Shown here: positions 55,367 to 64,000 of the stretch, piece by piece | Layout: every line of letters starts with the position of its first letter | How positions within the stretch are numbered: position 1 is the stretch's first letter | Source: Gemelliphila palaticanis | GTDB lineage: Bacteria > Bacillota > Bacilli > Staphylococcales > Gemellaceae | NCBI GenBank assembly: GCA_013415235.1 | Contig: JACBYF010000007.1 | Location: 1-64,000 of the forward strand | Direction of reading: 5' to 3' | Length of the DNA: 64,000 bases | Notes under the pieces: generated by a model | What the model was told of the DNA's origin: nothing | The model's database searches: none | Seen by the model: only the letters and a program-made list of their open reading frames with translations | Translations under genes and position numbers: made by a program

Positions 55367-56368
55367 TTAATACAATCCAAAGCTTGCTAGCCAAGCTACT
55401 ATTACTCTAGGTACCCCTATTATAAATCTTGAGTAGAGAACCGAAACAACTCCTACTTCTACTGTTTCAGGTTCAGCTTCTGCTAAACCAAGTCCTACAG
55501 GTATAAAGTCACATGCACATTGAGTATTAATTGCAAATAGTGCTGGTAATGCTAAGCTAGGTGGTATGTTTCCTTTTCCTATTTCTACCCCTATTAAAGT
55601 ACCTATAATTTGAGCTATTACTGCTCCAGGTCCTAATAATGCTGAAAGAACTGGTATTGAACATACAAATCCTAAGGCTACTAATCCATAAATATTTCCT
55701 GCTAAAGGCGTAAGTAATTTAGCAAACCAATTACCAAATCCTGAACCTTGTATTATACCTATTAACATAGCAACAAAAGCCATAAATGGAAGTATAGTTG
55801 TAATCATAGATTGAACTGCATCTCTAGCAGCTTGATAAAGCGTATTTACTACTTTTCCTGCTCCCATACCTATTTTTTGTATTATAGAAGATTTTGCGTT
55901 TTCTGCTAATGTTTGAGAAACTTTTTTATCTGCACTATATTTGAACTTTCTTTCTTCTTCGACTACTTCAGTAGGAACAGTTTCTATTTCTCCTTCTGAT
56001 GCTGCTGTTATTTCATCTAAACCTACTGCTGAAACATATATATCTTCTTTTATGTACTTAGCTAAAGGTCCACTAGGTCCTACTGGCATTATGTTAATAG
56101 TTGGTATTCTTTTTTGCGGATAGATTCCACATCTTAAAGTACCTCCACAATCAACTATAGCTAAAAACACTTCTTCATCAGGTACTGAAGTTTTAAAACC
56201 ATTAACCGCTCTACAACCAGTTAATTTCTCTATTTTTTCTACTATTTCTGGTTCTGCTCCGCCACCAGTTATGTATAGCAATACATCTTTTCCTTCTTTT
56301 GGTGTAACTGTAAGAGGCCCACCGAAACCTCCGCTTCCTTTATTTATTTTTATACTTTTGTATCCCAT
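55367..56368 (-). CDS. srlE: PTS glucitol/sorbitol EIIB (IIBC2 subunit)
   Basis: The 333-residue protein begins with the cytosolic EIIB part (about 1-140: [43 protein letters not shown]), with IDTVDCGG-type Cys residues at about 74, then four membrane segments with [20 protein letters not shown] and [18 protein letters not shown]. It follows srlA by 12 bases. Confidence 0.9.
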   Translation of the reverse strand: MGYKSIKINKGSGGFGGPLTVTPKEGKDVLLYITGGGAEPEIVEKIEKLTGCRAVNGFKTSVPDEEVFLAIVDCGGTLRCGIYPQKRIPTINIMPVGPSGPLAKYIKEDIYVSAVGLDEITAASEGEIETVPTEVVEEERKFKYSADKKVSQTLAENAKSSIIQKIGMGAGKVVNTLYQAARDAVQSMITTILPFMAFVAMLIGIIQGSGFGNWFAKLLTPLAGNIYGLVALGFVCSIPVLSALLGPGAVIAQIIGTLIGVEIGKGNIPPSLALPALFAINTQCACDFIPVGLGLAEAEPETVEVGVVSVLYSRFIIGVPRVIVAWLASFGLY

Positions 56369-56380
56369 AACTATTACCTC

Positions 56381-56932
56381 CTACTTTTCTGCATGTACTT
56401 CATTACTTAAAGTTATTCCCTGTTGCTTCATAACTATTTTTGTTGTGAAATCTGTAACCCAACCTGCAAAGAAATTCATTACTAATCCTACAAGTAAATA
56501 TCTAAGACCAAGTGATGTAACATTTAAACCTAGTTGAGTTATACCATTAGCTATACCTAAATATATAAATATCTCTCCTACATTTATATGTGGAAATATA
56601 CCACTATTTGTATGGCAATGATATGATGCTGAAGCATAATAACTAGGCTTCATTCTTTCAGGTAAAAATTTACCCATTGATAATGCCATAGGATTACCTA
56701 ACATAAATGCAGATAAAAATGGTAAAACTCCATAAGCTAAAATTACATTTTTAGAGCATATTTTAGCAAAGTTATCTACTCTTTGAGGTCCTATAAAAGC
56801 TATAAGTGCGTTCATAAAAACTAATAGTAATAATACTTTAGGTATTATACCTGTTACCCAGCTTACAAAAACCTTACCTCCTTCATCAAATAATCCTGTA
56901 AAACCTGAAGCTAATTCAACAATATAATCCAT
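56381..56932 (-). CDS. srlA: PTS glucitol/sorbitol EIIC
   Basis: The 183-residue membrane subunit shows FTGLFDEGGKVFVSWVTGIIPK, GNPMALSMGKFLPERMKPSYYASASYHCHTNSG in part, and four hydrophobic segments. Length and order (A before E before B) match srl/gut operons. Confidence 0.9.
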   Translation of the reverse strand: MDYIVELASGFTGLFDEGGKVFVSWVTGIIPKVLLLLVFMNALIAFIGPQRVDNFAKICSKNVILAYGVLPFLSAFMLGNPMALSMGKFLPERMKPSYYASASYHCHTNSGIFPHINVGEIFIYLGIANGITQLGLNVTSLGLRYLLVGLVMNFFAGWVTDFTTKIVMKQQGITLSNEVHAEK

Positions 56933-56970
56933 TGATAGCTACCTCCTTTTATTTATTTTTATTTTTATTT

Positions 56971-57411
56971 TTATATTAATTTTAATTTTTTTGACAATCT
57001 TACTAACGGACTAGGTTTTATCTCAATCTCTTCTCCTCTAGATACTGTTTTGTAATTTAATACGCCATCTAAAGTTGCCATAGTTAATGATTTAGATAAT
57101 GATATTGCTTTACAATCTCTTTCTGTTATAGTTCCTACATCTAATCCATTAAAGCTATCAAAGTTTTTAAACCTAGCTAAAACAGTTACTCCTTGCATAG
57201 TAGAACCAGATATAACTTTATTTTTATTATCTATCGCTAACATTATTATAGCTCCGGCTCTAAAAAGACCTTTTTTTCTTCCTATAACTACTCTTCCCAT
57301 ATTTCGTAGTTTTCTATAATGTTTATTAAAACTCTGCATTTGAATATATGTAAATAAATACTGTAAAATAAATGCGAACAATAATAATATTCCTAAAGCA
57401 AGTATGTTCAT
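56971..57411 (-). CDS. Glucitol operon activator GutM-like protein
   Basis: The 146-residue protein has one N-terminal membrane segment (LALGILLLFAFILQYLF) and the family pattern MGRVVIGRKKGLFRAGAIIML. GutM/SrlM homologues assist expression of sorbitol operons. It lies between the regulator and srlA. Confidence 0.87.
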   Translation of the reverse strand: MNILALGILLLFAFILQYLFTYIQMQSFNKHYRKLRNMGRVVIGRKKGLFRAGAIIMLAIDNKNKVISGSTMQGVTVLARFKNFDSFNGLDVGTITERDCKAISLSKSLTMATLDGVLNYKTVSRGEEIEIKPSPLVRLSKKLKLI

Positions 57412-57420
57412 AATATCCTC

Positions 57421-59334
57421 CTATCTATATAAGTTTGTATTTTTTATAAAATATGCTATTAGTTCACTGTAATTTTTTATTTTAACCAATTCTTCTATTA
57501 ATTCTTCTTTTATTATAGAAATGAGTTCATCATATATTCTAACTAATAAAAGTGAGTTAGAATTATTTTCAGGAATAGCTGCCAAAATAATCAATTTTAA
57601 ATTCGGATTATCTTTAAATCCATCTTCACTTATTCCAACAGATATTATAAATTTATCTACGTAATTTTTATTTATAGTATGTGGAAAAGCTAAACTTTCA
57701 GAAAAAATCATAGAAGAAACTTTTTCTCTTTCTTTTATTCTTAATATAAATTCTTCATCAACTAAATTTTTTCTAGATAATTCTGATATAATAAAATGTA
57801 AATTCTCACTATATGTTTTATTAGAATCTAGTAAAAAGAAAGCCTGATCTGAAATAGAACTTATTAATATAGATTCCATACCTCTAATTTTAGGTGTATT
57901 AACCTTACCCATATATTTTAAATAACCTAACTCTTTTTTTATATACTCTAAGTCTAATAGTTCATCTTGATAAATAACTATTTTATTGTGAGGAAATTCT
58001 TTTTTTACTGTCGATATTACAACATCAAAATCTCCTAAATTTGTATTTTCAATATCTGTATGCAACTTTATTTCTATATTATTTTTTAATATACTTTTTA
58101 ATTGACTTAACATTAATTCTTTATATGCGGGACCTACTTGAGTTACCAAAACTATCTTTATATTTTCTATTTTTAAATTAAGTTTACTTATAAACGTCTC
58201 AAAATATATAGCTAAGTAACAAACTTCATCTTCGGAGATATTATAACCATATTCATCATATATTACTTTAGCAGCAATAGTTGCTATTTTATATGACATA
58301 GTATATTTTTCTTTTATAATATCTTTCATGTTATTTTTATATCTTATCCCGTATCTTTGCCTTTGCATTAAGAAATATATATGATAAGTAAACTCTTGCA
58401 TGATTTCTGATATATCTATCTCTAAGCCATATTCTTCATATATTTTAAGTAAAATTTTTGATACTAATTCTCTATTGCGACTATGATAAGTTATATTGTT
58501 ACTAACCTTATCTATTCTCGTAGGTACTCTCATTGTTGCAAAACAAATCATTAAAAACTTCTTATCGTTAGCAGATATTTTTATCCTATATCTTTCTTCT
58601 ATATAATTTGAAATTTCGTTAATAAAATCTATTGCATAAAAATCTAAAAGTTCATTATATTCATCATCTTCAAAGTCTAGTAGAAAATCATTCCCTACTC
58701 TATCTACTACAGTGGTCAAATACTTTTGAAATTCTAACTTTATGTTTAAATCTATGTCATATTTTAAAAATAATTCATCAAAATATTTTAAATCTGATAG
58801 TTCAAATATTTCTTCTTTATAAATATAGTTGTAAATATTATATATAATAAATAACCTTATATCTTTTTCTTTTCCTACTAATCTTATACCTGAATTAGAT
58901 TTTCCTATTATAGACATATCATATTCATAAATTATTTCTTTTAATTTTTTTATATCTGAATTTAATGTTCCTCTACTTACTACCATCTCAAAAGCTAAAT
59001 CATCTATTAAATACATATTTTTAGTTTCTATAAGTTTTTTAAAAATATATATCATTCTAACTTTATTAGAGTCAAAATTTTTATACATATCATACAATTT
59101 GCTTTTTATTTTTAGATATTCTTCAAAATTTACAATATATAAACTATACTCATTATTTTGATATTTTATGTATGCTGATTCTTTAAACATGGAATTTAGA
59201 GATTTTACTTCATTTTGTATAGTTTTATAACTAACTTTTAATTTATCAATAATATACTTGTCTTTAACAAGTATACTTCCTTCTAATATGTTTAATAATC
59301 TTAAACTTCTGTTATCGTAGTTAAAAATTTCCAC
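57421..59334 (-). CDS. PRD-containing transcriptional activator of the sorbitol operon (GutR/MtlR-like)
   Basis: The protein of about 637 residues has N-terminal HTH regions (residues about 10-110), two PTS-regulation domains (about 180-280 and 290-395), an EIIB-like segment (about 400-490, KIVLVTQVGPAYKEL) and a C-terminal EIIA domain with SLAFPHTINKNYV carrying the phospho-His. Start is likely the GTG at 59334, 8 bases after AGGTGG; a GTG 12 bases upstream is also in frame. Regulated by PTS phosphorylation. It begins the sorbitol operon, ten bases before the gutM-like gene. Confidence 0.86.
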   Translation of the reverse strand: MEIFNYDNRSLRLLNILEGSILVKDKYIIDKLKVSYKTIQNEVKSLNSMFKESAYIKYQNNEYSLYIVNFEEYLKIKSKLYDMYKNFDSNKVRMIYIFKKLIETKNMYLIDDLAFEMVVSRGTLNSDIKKLKEIIYEYDMSIIGKSNSGIRLVGKEKDIRLFIIYNIYNYIYKEEIFELSDLKYFDELFLKYDIDLNIKLEFQKYLTTVVDRVGNDFLLDFEDDEYNELLDFYAIDFINEISNYIEERYRIKISANDKKFLMICFATMRVPTRIDKVSNNITYHSRNRELVSKILLKIYEEYGLEIDISEIMQEFTYHIYFLMQRQRYGIRYKNNMKDIIKEKYTMSYKIATIAAKVIYDEYGYNISEDEVCYLAIYFETFISKLNLKIENIKIVLVTQVGPAYKELMLSQLKSILKNNIEIKLHTDIENTNLGDFDVVISTVKKEFPHNKIVIYQDELLDLEYIKKELGYLKYMGKVNTPKIRGMESILISSISDQAFFLLDSNKTYSENLHFIISELSRKNLVDEEFILRIKEREKVSSMIFSESLAFPHTINKNYVDKFIISVGISEDGFKDNPNLKLIILAAIPENNSNSLLLVRIYDELISIIKEELIEELVKIKNYSELIAYFIKNTNLYR

Positions 59335-59430
59335 TAACTTCACCACCTAAATTTATTATAATGTATATCTTTAATATATTTAATACAGTCATTTTCCTAA
59401 TTTAAGAATTTATATATACTAATAAAAAAA

Positions 59431-59466
59431 GAATATAAAAGAAATTTTATAGTTTCTCTTATATTC
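59431..59466 (-). terminator. Terminator after the amidase gene
   Basis: GAATATAAGAGAAAC...ATTTCTTTTATATTC on the minus strand is followed by TTTTTTT, 15 bases after the amidase stop. Confidence 0.75.
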
Positions 59467-59481
59467 CCTTATTTATTAATT

Positions 59482-61413
59482 TTATTCTTTATAATTTCTC
59501 TTAACAAAAATCATAGCTATTAATAGTATGTTAGATAATAACAACCATAATAAATTACTATTGTTTTCGATTCCTGTTGCAGGTAATTTTTTTACCGTAT
59601 TTTTTTCTTTTGTATCATTTTTATTTTCAATAACTACTTTATCACTAGGCTCTATAATTATATTATTATTTTTCTCTTTGTTATTATCTTCAATATTTAA
59701 ACCACTTATAAATTTACCTTCTGGTTTTTCTATTGATACACCTTCTCCATTACTAAAATATACCTCTGATTTTTCTATTACTAATCCTTTTCCGTTACCA
59801 AAATGTACTTCTGGTTTTTCTGTTGTTAAAACTGTACCTTTCTTAGTTATAATTTTAGTTATAGCTTTATTCATCTTAAACATGCTATGTTCTTCAAAAA
59901 ATTTAGCAAATTTTAATAAAACTTTATCATGATATAAAGGAGCATTTAACATTACACCTATAGGTAAGTTATTTTCACCTATATAAGTTGGAAGTGTTAT
60001 AGTAGGCTCTTTAGTTAAGTTAGAAATTAATGTGAACGGTGTGCTATTGAACATAGGTTCCCATTGTTTTACTAAAATATTGTATCTTTCTTCTTTTGCA
60101 ACTTTATCAAAATTATATAAAATATCTTTCATTTCATCAGTAACATAATAGTCTGTATTTAAAGGTGCTTTTGTAGCAGTTGTTGGCGTTAATATTATAG
60201 GATATTTTTTATGAAATTCTGATATTATCTCAGTCTGTTTTTCTAAAAATTTAGTCGCATCTGTTTTTAACTTTTTAGAATCTTTACTGTTTAAATCTTT
60301 TGAATATATGTGTAGTGCCCATGTAAGTGGATCTACATCATATTTTGTTAAACCTTTTTTAACTAAAGTTTTATCCAAATTTTTAGAACCTGCTGTTGCA
60401 ACATGTGTATATTTAGCTAACATTTCATTTCCATCTAATGGATAATCAATTTCTTCTACAGTAAATCCTTGATTTCTTAAAAACTCTACAGATTCCAAAG
60501 TAGCTTTAATTACTTCATCACTTATAATTACTCCTTTAGGAGCTTTTAAACTATATCCTATTTTTAATGATTTTATATCTTCTACATTAGCTAATTCTTT
60601 TTTTAATTTAACAGTATTATCAAAAAATATTTCTGCATCATTAACTGATTTAACTATTGGAAAATGTACTGCGTATCCACTTTCAGATGTAGGTTTTAAG
60701 CCAATTAAACCTGTCCAAGCAGAAGGTATTCTTATAGAACCTCCTATATCACTACCACTAGCTATAGGTACCATACCACTAGCAACAGCACTAGCTGATC
60801 CTCCAGACGATCCCCCTGTGTTATAATCTGGATTTAAAGGATTTTTAGCAGGACCGTACAAAATAGAATCTGTAATATTTCTCATTGCTCCTTCTGGATA
60901 ATTAGTAGTTCCTAATATTATGAATCCTAAACTCTTAAAATCTCTTGTTATTTTACTATCATTTTTTGCCACTGCATCTTTATTATAAGTATAACCTAAA
61001 GTTGCAGGTTGTCCCTTTACATTATGTCCAAAACCTTTCATTAATGTAGGAACACCAAAAAAAGGTTTATTTCTATCTTCCCCAGTTAACAAGTCTAACT
61101 TTCTAGCTTCTTCTAATGCTTCTTCTTCTCTAGTAGATATAACTGAATTAAGCTCTGGATTTTCTTTTTTTATTATATTATAAGAAATTTTTACCAGATC
61201 TTCACTCTTTATTTTATTTGTTCTTACTAATTCTGCTAATTCAGAAGCATCTTTAGTCTTATACTCTTCTTCTGTTAATACAATACTATCTTTATCAATA
61301 TTTTCAGTAATATTATTAGAAGACTCTTGAGCATAAATATAGTTAGTAGTTGGTAATATTATAGAACCGCAAATTATTGCAGATAAAAGTTTAGCGTATA
61401 ATTTTTTATTCAT
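59482..61413 (-). CDS. LPxTG-anchored cell-wall amidase (amidase signature family)
   Basis: The 643-residue protein has a signal peptide (about 1-28, ending IYAQES), an amidase-signature domain (about 50-510) with catalytic Lys in PTLMKGFG and the serines of TGGSSGGSASAVASG and SDIGGSIRIPS, three 15-residue repeats at about 529-573 (EKPEVHFGNGKG / EKSEVYFSNGEG / EKPEGKFISG), a Lys/Asn-rich wall spacer, and LPATG followed by a hydrophobic stretch and KRNYKE for sortase. It is a surface enzyme; the amide substrate is unknown. Confidence 0.9.
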   Translation of the reverse strand: MNKKLYAKLLSAIICGSIILPTTNYIYAQESSNNITENIDKDSIVLTEEEYKTKDASELAELVRTNKIKSEDLVKISYNIIKKENPELNSVISTREEEALEEARKLDLLTGEDRNKPFFGVPTLMKGFGHNVKGQPATLGYTYNKDAVAKNDSKITRDFKSLGFIILGTTNYPEGAMRNITDSILYGPAKNPLNPDYNTGGSSGGSASAVASGMVPIASGSDIGGSIRIPSAWTGLIGLKPTSESGYAVHFPIVKSVNDAEIFFDNTVKLKKELANVEDIKSLKIGYSLKAPKGVIISDEVIKATLESVEFLRNQGFTVEEIDYPLDGNEMLAKYTHVATAGSKNLDKTLVKKGLTKYDVDPLTWALHIYSKDLNSKDSKKLKTDATKFLEKQTEIISEFHKKYPIILTPTTATKAPLNTDYYVTDEMKDILYNFDKVAKEERYNILVKQWEPMFNSTPFTLISNLTKEPTITLPTYIGENNLPIGVMLNAPLYHDKVLLKFAKFFEEHSMFKMNKAITKIITKKGTVLTTEKPEVHFGNGKGLVIEKSEVYFSNGEGVSIEKPEGKFISGLNIEDNNKEKNNNIIIEPSDKVVIENKNDTKEKNTVKKLPATGIENNSNLLWLLLSNILLIAMIFVKRNYKE

Positions 61414-61514
61414 AATTAACTCCTTAAATTATTAATATACATAATTATAACAAAAATAAAAGTATACTTTCTATAAATTTATGTTATAATATTAAAATTG
61501 GAGGAAAAAAATAA

Positions 61515-62216
61515 ATGGATAACAAATTTGACTTAAAAAATTATAAAAGAAGAACTATTTTCGATAAAATAATAGAAAAAGCACACTCTTCTTTTGATGA
61601 TACAAATACATACATTCCTGCGTGGCAAAATTTACTAAATATTATAGCAATATTGTCTATACCTTTTGCTTTAATAACTTTTATATTAGATTTACTAATA
61701 CCAATGACTGTAGGTATGATATTAATATCAATTTTCATATTAGCAATAATATACTTCTCTTTTTATGCGGACAGAATAAATAACAAATATTATATGAAAT
61801 CAAATAAATATTTTATAACATTTATTCCTTATTTCTTTACATTTTATTATCTAACATTTCTTAATATTTTTAGACTAAAAAATTTTATTAATGGTGGAAA
61901 ATTTGATGCTGAAAAAACATTTGGATACGAAAATATGGAGATAATATTTGAAAAATTAATCAATCACACATTTACTGCATCTTTAATATTTATAATACTA
62001 GTTTATATAATTTCAGTTATAAAATACATATTTTTTAGAAGAAATAAGATGGTAAAACAAAAGAAAAATATATCAAACTATAAATTATTAAAATCTTTAT
62101 TTTACTTATTGTCTGTTTTAGTATTAATAACATTTATAATAGAATTGTCTCCCATTATAAAGATTATACTAAACTATTTTTGGGAAAGTTTACAAGATAT
62201 TTTTAATTATGTATAA
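61515..62216 (+). CDS. Membrane protein, unknown
   Basis: The 233-residue protein has about five hydrophobic segments (around 42-64, 68-88, 100-122, 155-175 and 195-230) and a charged N-terminal 35 residues. I do not recognise a family. The ATG follows TTGGAGGAAAAAAATA, with TATAAT about 30 bases upstream; it is divergent from the amidase and ends at a terminator. Confidence 0.7.
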   Translation: MDNKFDLKNYKRRTIFDKIIEKAHSSFDDTNTYIPAWQNLLNIIAILSIPFALITFILDLLIPMTVGMILISIFILAIIYFSFYADRINNKYYMKSNKYFITFIPYFFTFYYLTFLNIFRLKNFINGGKFDAEKTFGYENMEIIFEKLINHTFTASLIFIILVYIISVIKYIFFRRNKMVKQKKNISNYKLLKSLFYLLSVLVLITFIIELSPIIKIILNYFWESLQDIFNYV

Positions 62217-62218
62217 TT

Positions 62219-62264
62219 ATAAGTGGGCTATAAGCGTTACAAAATACGCTTATTGCTCACTTAT
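62219..62264 (+). terminator. Terminator after the membrane protein gene
   Basis: ATAAGTGGGCTATAAGCGT pairs imperfectly with ACGCTTATTGCTCACTTAT and is followed by ATTTTT. Confidence 0.75.
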
Positions 62265-62341
62265 ATTTTTATAAATGTTTTTGCTTTAAAATTACTACTA
62301 AATAGTGGTATAATTTCATTATAAAATTTTAGGAGGTCATT

Positions 62342-63760
62342 ATGGCACAAAATAATATAGCAGTAATAGGTCTTTCTGTTATGGGAAGTAACCTTGCATT
62401 AAACATAGCTGATAATGGTTATAAAGTATCAGTATATAACCGTACTACATCTGTAATGGAAGAAATGGTTAAAAAATTTCCTCATGAAAATATAGAAGGA
62501 AAAGCTACTTTAAAAGAGTTAGTAGAAAGTTTAGCTAAACCAAGAAAATTCATAATTATGGTTAAAGCTGGTGCTGCTGTGGATGCAGTTATTGAGCAGT
62601 TATTAGAATACGTTGAAGAAGGAGATATCATTATAGACGGTGGTAACTCGTTCTTTAAAGATACACAAAGAAGATACGACTACTTATTAGAAAAAAATAT
62701 TCACTTCTTTGGTGTAGGTATTTCTGGTGGAGAAGAAGGTGCTCGCCGTGGACCTGCACTTATGCCAGGTGGTAATGAAGAAACATACAAAGAAATTCAA
62801 CCTATACTAGAAGATATAGCAGCAAAAGTAAACGATATACCTTGCTGTAGCTACACTTCTACAGGTGGAGCTGGACACTACGTTAAAATGGTACACAATG
62901 GTATAGAATACGGAGATATGCAATTAATATCAGAAGCTTATACTATACTTAAACATTTAGGTGGATTTACTAACGATGAATTAGTAGAAATATTTGATAA
63001 ATGGAATAAAGAAGATTTAGAGTCTTATTTAATAGAAATAACTTCAAATATCTTCAAAGTTAAAGATGATCAAGGTGAAGGATACCTAGTAGATAAAATA
63101 TTAGACAAATCAGGACAAAAAGGTACTGGTAAATGGACTACTGAACAAGCTGTAGATTTAGGAATAGATATTTCTATTATATCTAACTCACTTAATGCTA
63201 GATATATGTCTGCACTAAAAGATGAAAGAGTTAAAGCTGAAAAAGAATTTGGTGGAAAATCTTACAAACTTGTTGAAGATAGAAATCACTTAGTAAAAAT
63301 AGTTAGAGATAGTTTATTCACTGCAAAATTAGTTTCTTATGCTCAAGGATTCAAATTATTACAAGCAGCTGAAAAAGAATACAACTGGTCATTTGATTAT
63401 GCTCAAATAGCTAAAATATTCCGTGGAGGATGTATAATCCAAGCTAAATTATTACAAAACATAATTGAAGCATATACAAACAATCCTCAACTTGACAACT
63501 TAATATTTGATCCATTCTTCAAAGAAACAATCAAAGAAAATCAATCAAGTTTACGTGAAACAATAATATTAGCTATAAACAACGCTCTTCCAGTACCATC
63601 ACTTAGTGGAGCATTAAACTACCTAGATGTTTACACTACTGCAAACAGTGGAGCAAACTTAATACAAGCGCAACGTGACTACTTCGGAGCACATACTTTT
63701 GAAAGAACTGATAAAGATGGTTCATTCCATTATGATTGGGTGGGTAACAATGACAAATAA
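62342..63760 (+). CDS. gnd: 6-phosphogluconate dehydrogenase (decarboxylating)
   Basis: This NADP+-dependent enzyme of the oxidative pentose phosphate pathway makes ribulose 5-phosphate. The 472-residue protein has VIGLSVMGSNLALNIADNGY, the signature GISGGEEGARRGPALMPGG, the catalytic HNGIEYGDMQLI and the C-terminal FGAHTFERTDKDGSFH. RBS AGGAGG before the ATG and a TATAAT at 62309-62314. zwf overlaps its end by 11 bases. Confidence 0.97.
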   Translation: MAQNNIAVIGLSVMGSNLALNIADNGYKVSVYNRTTSVMEEMVKKFPHENIEGKATLKELVESLAKPRKFIIMVKAGAAVDAVIEQLLEYVEEGDIIIDGGNSFFKDTQRRYDYLLEKNIHFFGVGISGGEEGARRGPALMPGGNEETYKEIQPILEDIAAKVNDIPCCSYTSTGGAGHYVKMVHNGIEYGDMQLISEAYTILKHLGGFTNDELVEIFDKWNKEDLESYLIEITSNIFKVKDDQGEGYLVDKILDKSGQKGTGKWTTEQAVDLGIDISIISNSLNARYMSALKDERVKAEKEFGGKSYKLVEDRNHLVKIVRDSLFTAKLVSYAQGFKLLQAAEKEYNWSFDYAQIAKIFRGGCIIQAKLLQNIIEAYTNNPQLDNLIFDPFFKETIKENQSSLRETIILAINNALPVPSLSGALNYLDVYTTANSGANLIQAQRDYFGAHTFERTDKDGSFHYDWVGNNDK

Positions 63761-64000
63761 AGCTATTACTATCTTTGGAGGTAGTGGAGACCTTACATAT
63801 AGAAAACTTTTACCTGCAATGTATAATCTTTTTGTCTTAAACAAACTAGATGATAACTTCAAAATAGTCGGTATAGGACGCCGTGATTACACTACAAAAG
63901 ATTATGTAGAAATTGCAAGAGGATGGATGAAAGAACATTCTCGTAAAAAATATACAGATGAAACATTTGATAAATTCGCAGAAAGAATCATTTACTTTAA
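63750..64000 (+). CDS. zwf: Glucose-6-phosphate 1-dehydrogenase, N-terminal part (runs off the right edge)
   Basis: An ATG at 63750 opens a frame overlapping the gnd stop; the peptide starts MTNKAITIFGGSGDLTYRKL, the NADP-binding G6PD motif GxSGDLxxRKL, and stays open to the window end (83 codons). The gnd-zwf overlap implies translational coupling of the two oxidative pentose phosphate enzymes. Confidence 0.93.
   Translation, partial: MTNKAITIFGGSGDLTYRKLLPAMYNLFVLNKLDDNFKIVGIGRRDYTTKDYVEIARGWMKEHSRKKYTDETFDKFAERIIYF

Overview
The window is about 30% GC, uses A/T-ending codons and strong AGGAG ribosome-binding sites, and is almost free of foreign-looking DNA. Gene content points to a Gram-positive, low-GC Firmicute: a str operon (rpsL-rpsG-fusA-tuf), PTS sugar systems, a ccpN/PPDK-regulator/ppdK cluster, an LPxTG-anchored surface amidase, a streptococcal-type histidine-triad surface protein and a lipoyl-E3 pyruvate dehydrogenase. 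My best guess is Gemella or a close relative; this is inference from gene mix and protein style, not from a marker search.

Layout. 1-157: right end of an ISL3-family-like insertion sequence. 257-9703: a Na+/alanine-glycine symporter and a complete glycine reductase operon (grdX-trxB-trxA-grdE-grdA-grdB-grdC-grdD, minus strand), started by a consensus promoter and a glycine riboswitch with a terminator. grdA and grdB each contain an in-frame TGA that must be read as selenocysteine; naive ORF calling truncates both. 9998-20782 (minus): dusB/folK/folB, ppdK with its regulator and a CcpN-like repressor, ogt, a DUF59 Fe-S protein, two paralogous unknown membrane proteins, rpiA, tyrS. 20938-22263 (+): an MFS transporter. 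22363-26781 (minus): tuf, fusA, rpsG, rpsL. 27059-30965 (minus): trehalose operon treP-treA-treR. 31251-36484 (minus): pyruvate (or acetoin-type) dehydrogenase complex. 36963-40365 (minus): pepF, an acetyltransferase, a sulfurtransferase. 40526-45208 (+): a 1560-residue histidine-triad protein behind a Zur-like operator. 45262-47870 (minus): an MhqR-type quinone-response operon. 48180-50362 (minus): threonine dehydrogenase plus 2-amino-3-ketobutyrate CoA ligase. 50601-52146 (minus): ABC exporter. 52285-59334 (minus): sorbitol PTS operon. 59482-61413 (minus): LPxTG amidase. 61515-64000 (+): a membrane protein, gnd and the start of zwf.

How it fits together. Threonine can be split to glycine plus acetyl-CoA (tdh-kbl); glycine can be imported (AGCS symporter) and reduced to acetyl phosphate by glycine reductase, giving ATP and an electron sink. 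The riboswitch would switch the reductase on when glycine is plentiful. Trehalose, sorbitol, pentose phosphate and pyruvate-node enzymes (PDH, PPDK) supply the carbon side. The selenium machinery (selA, selB, selC, selD), acetate kinase and the rest of the threonine route are not in this window and are predicted elsewhere in the genome.
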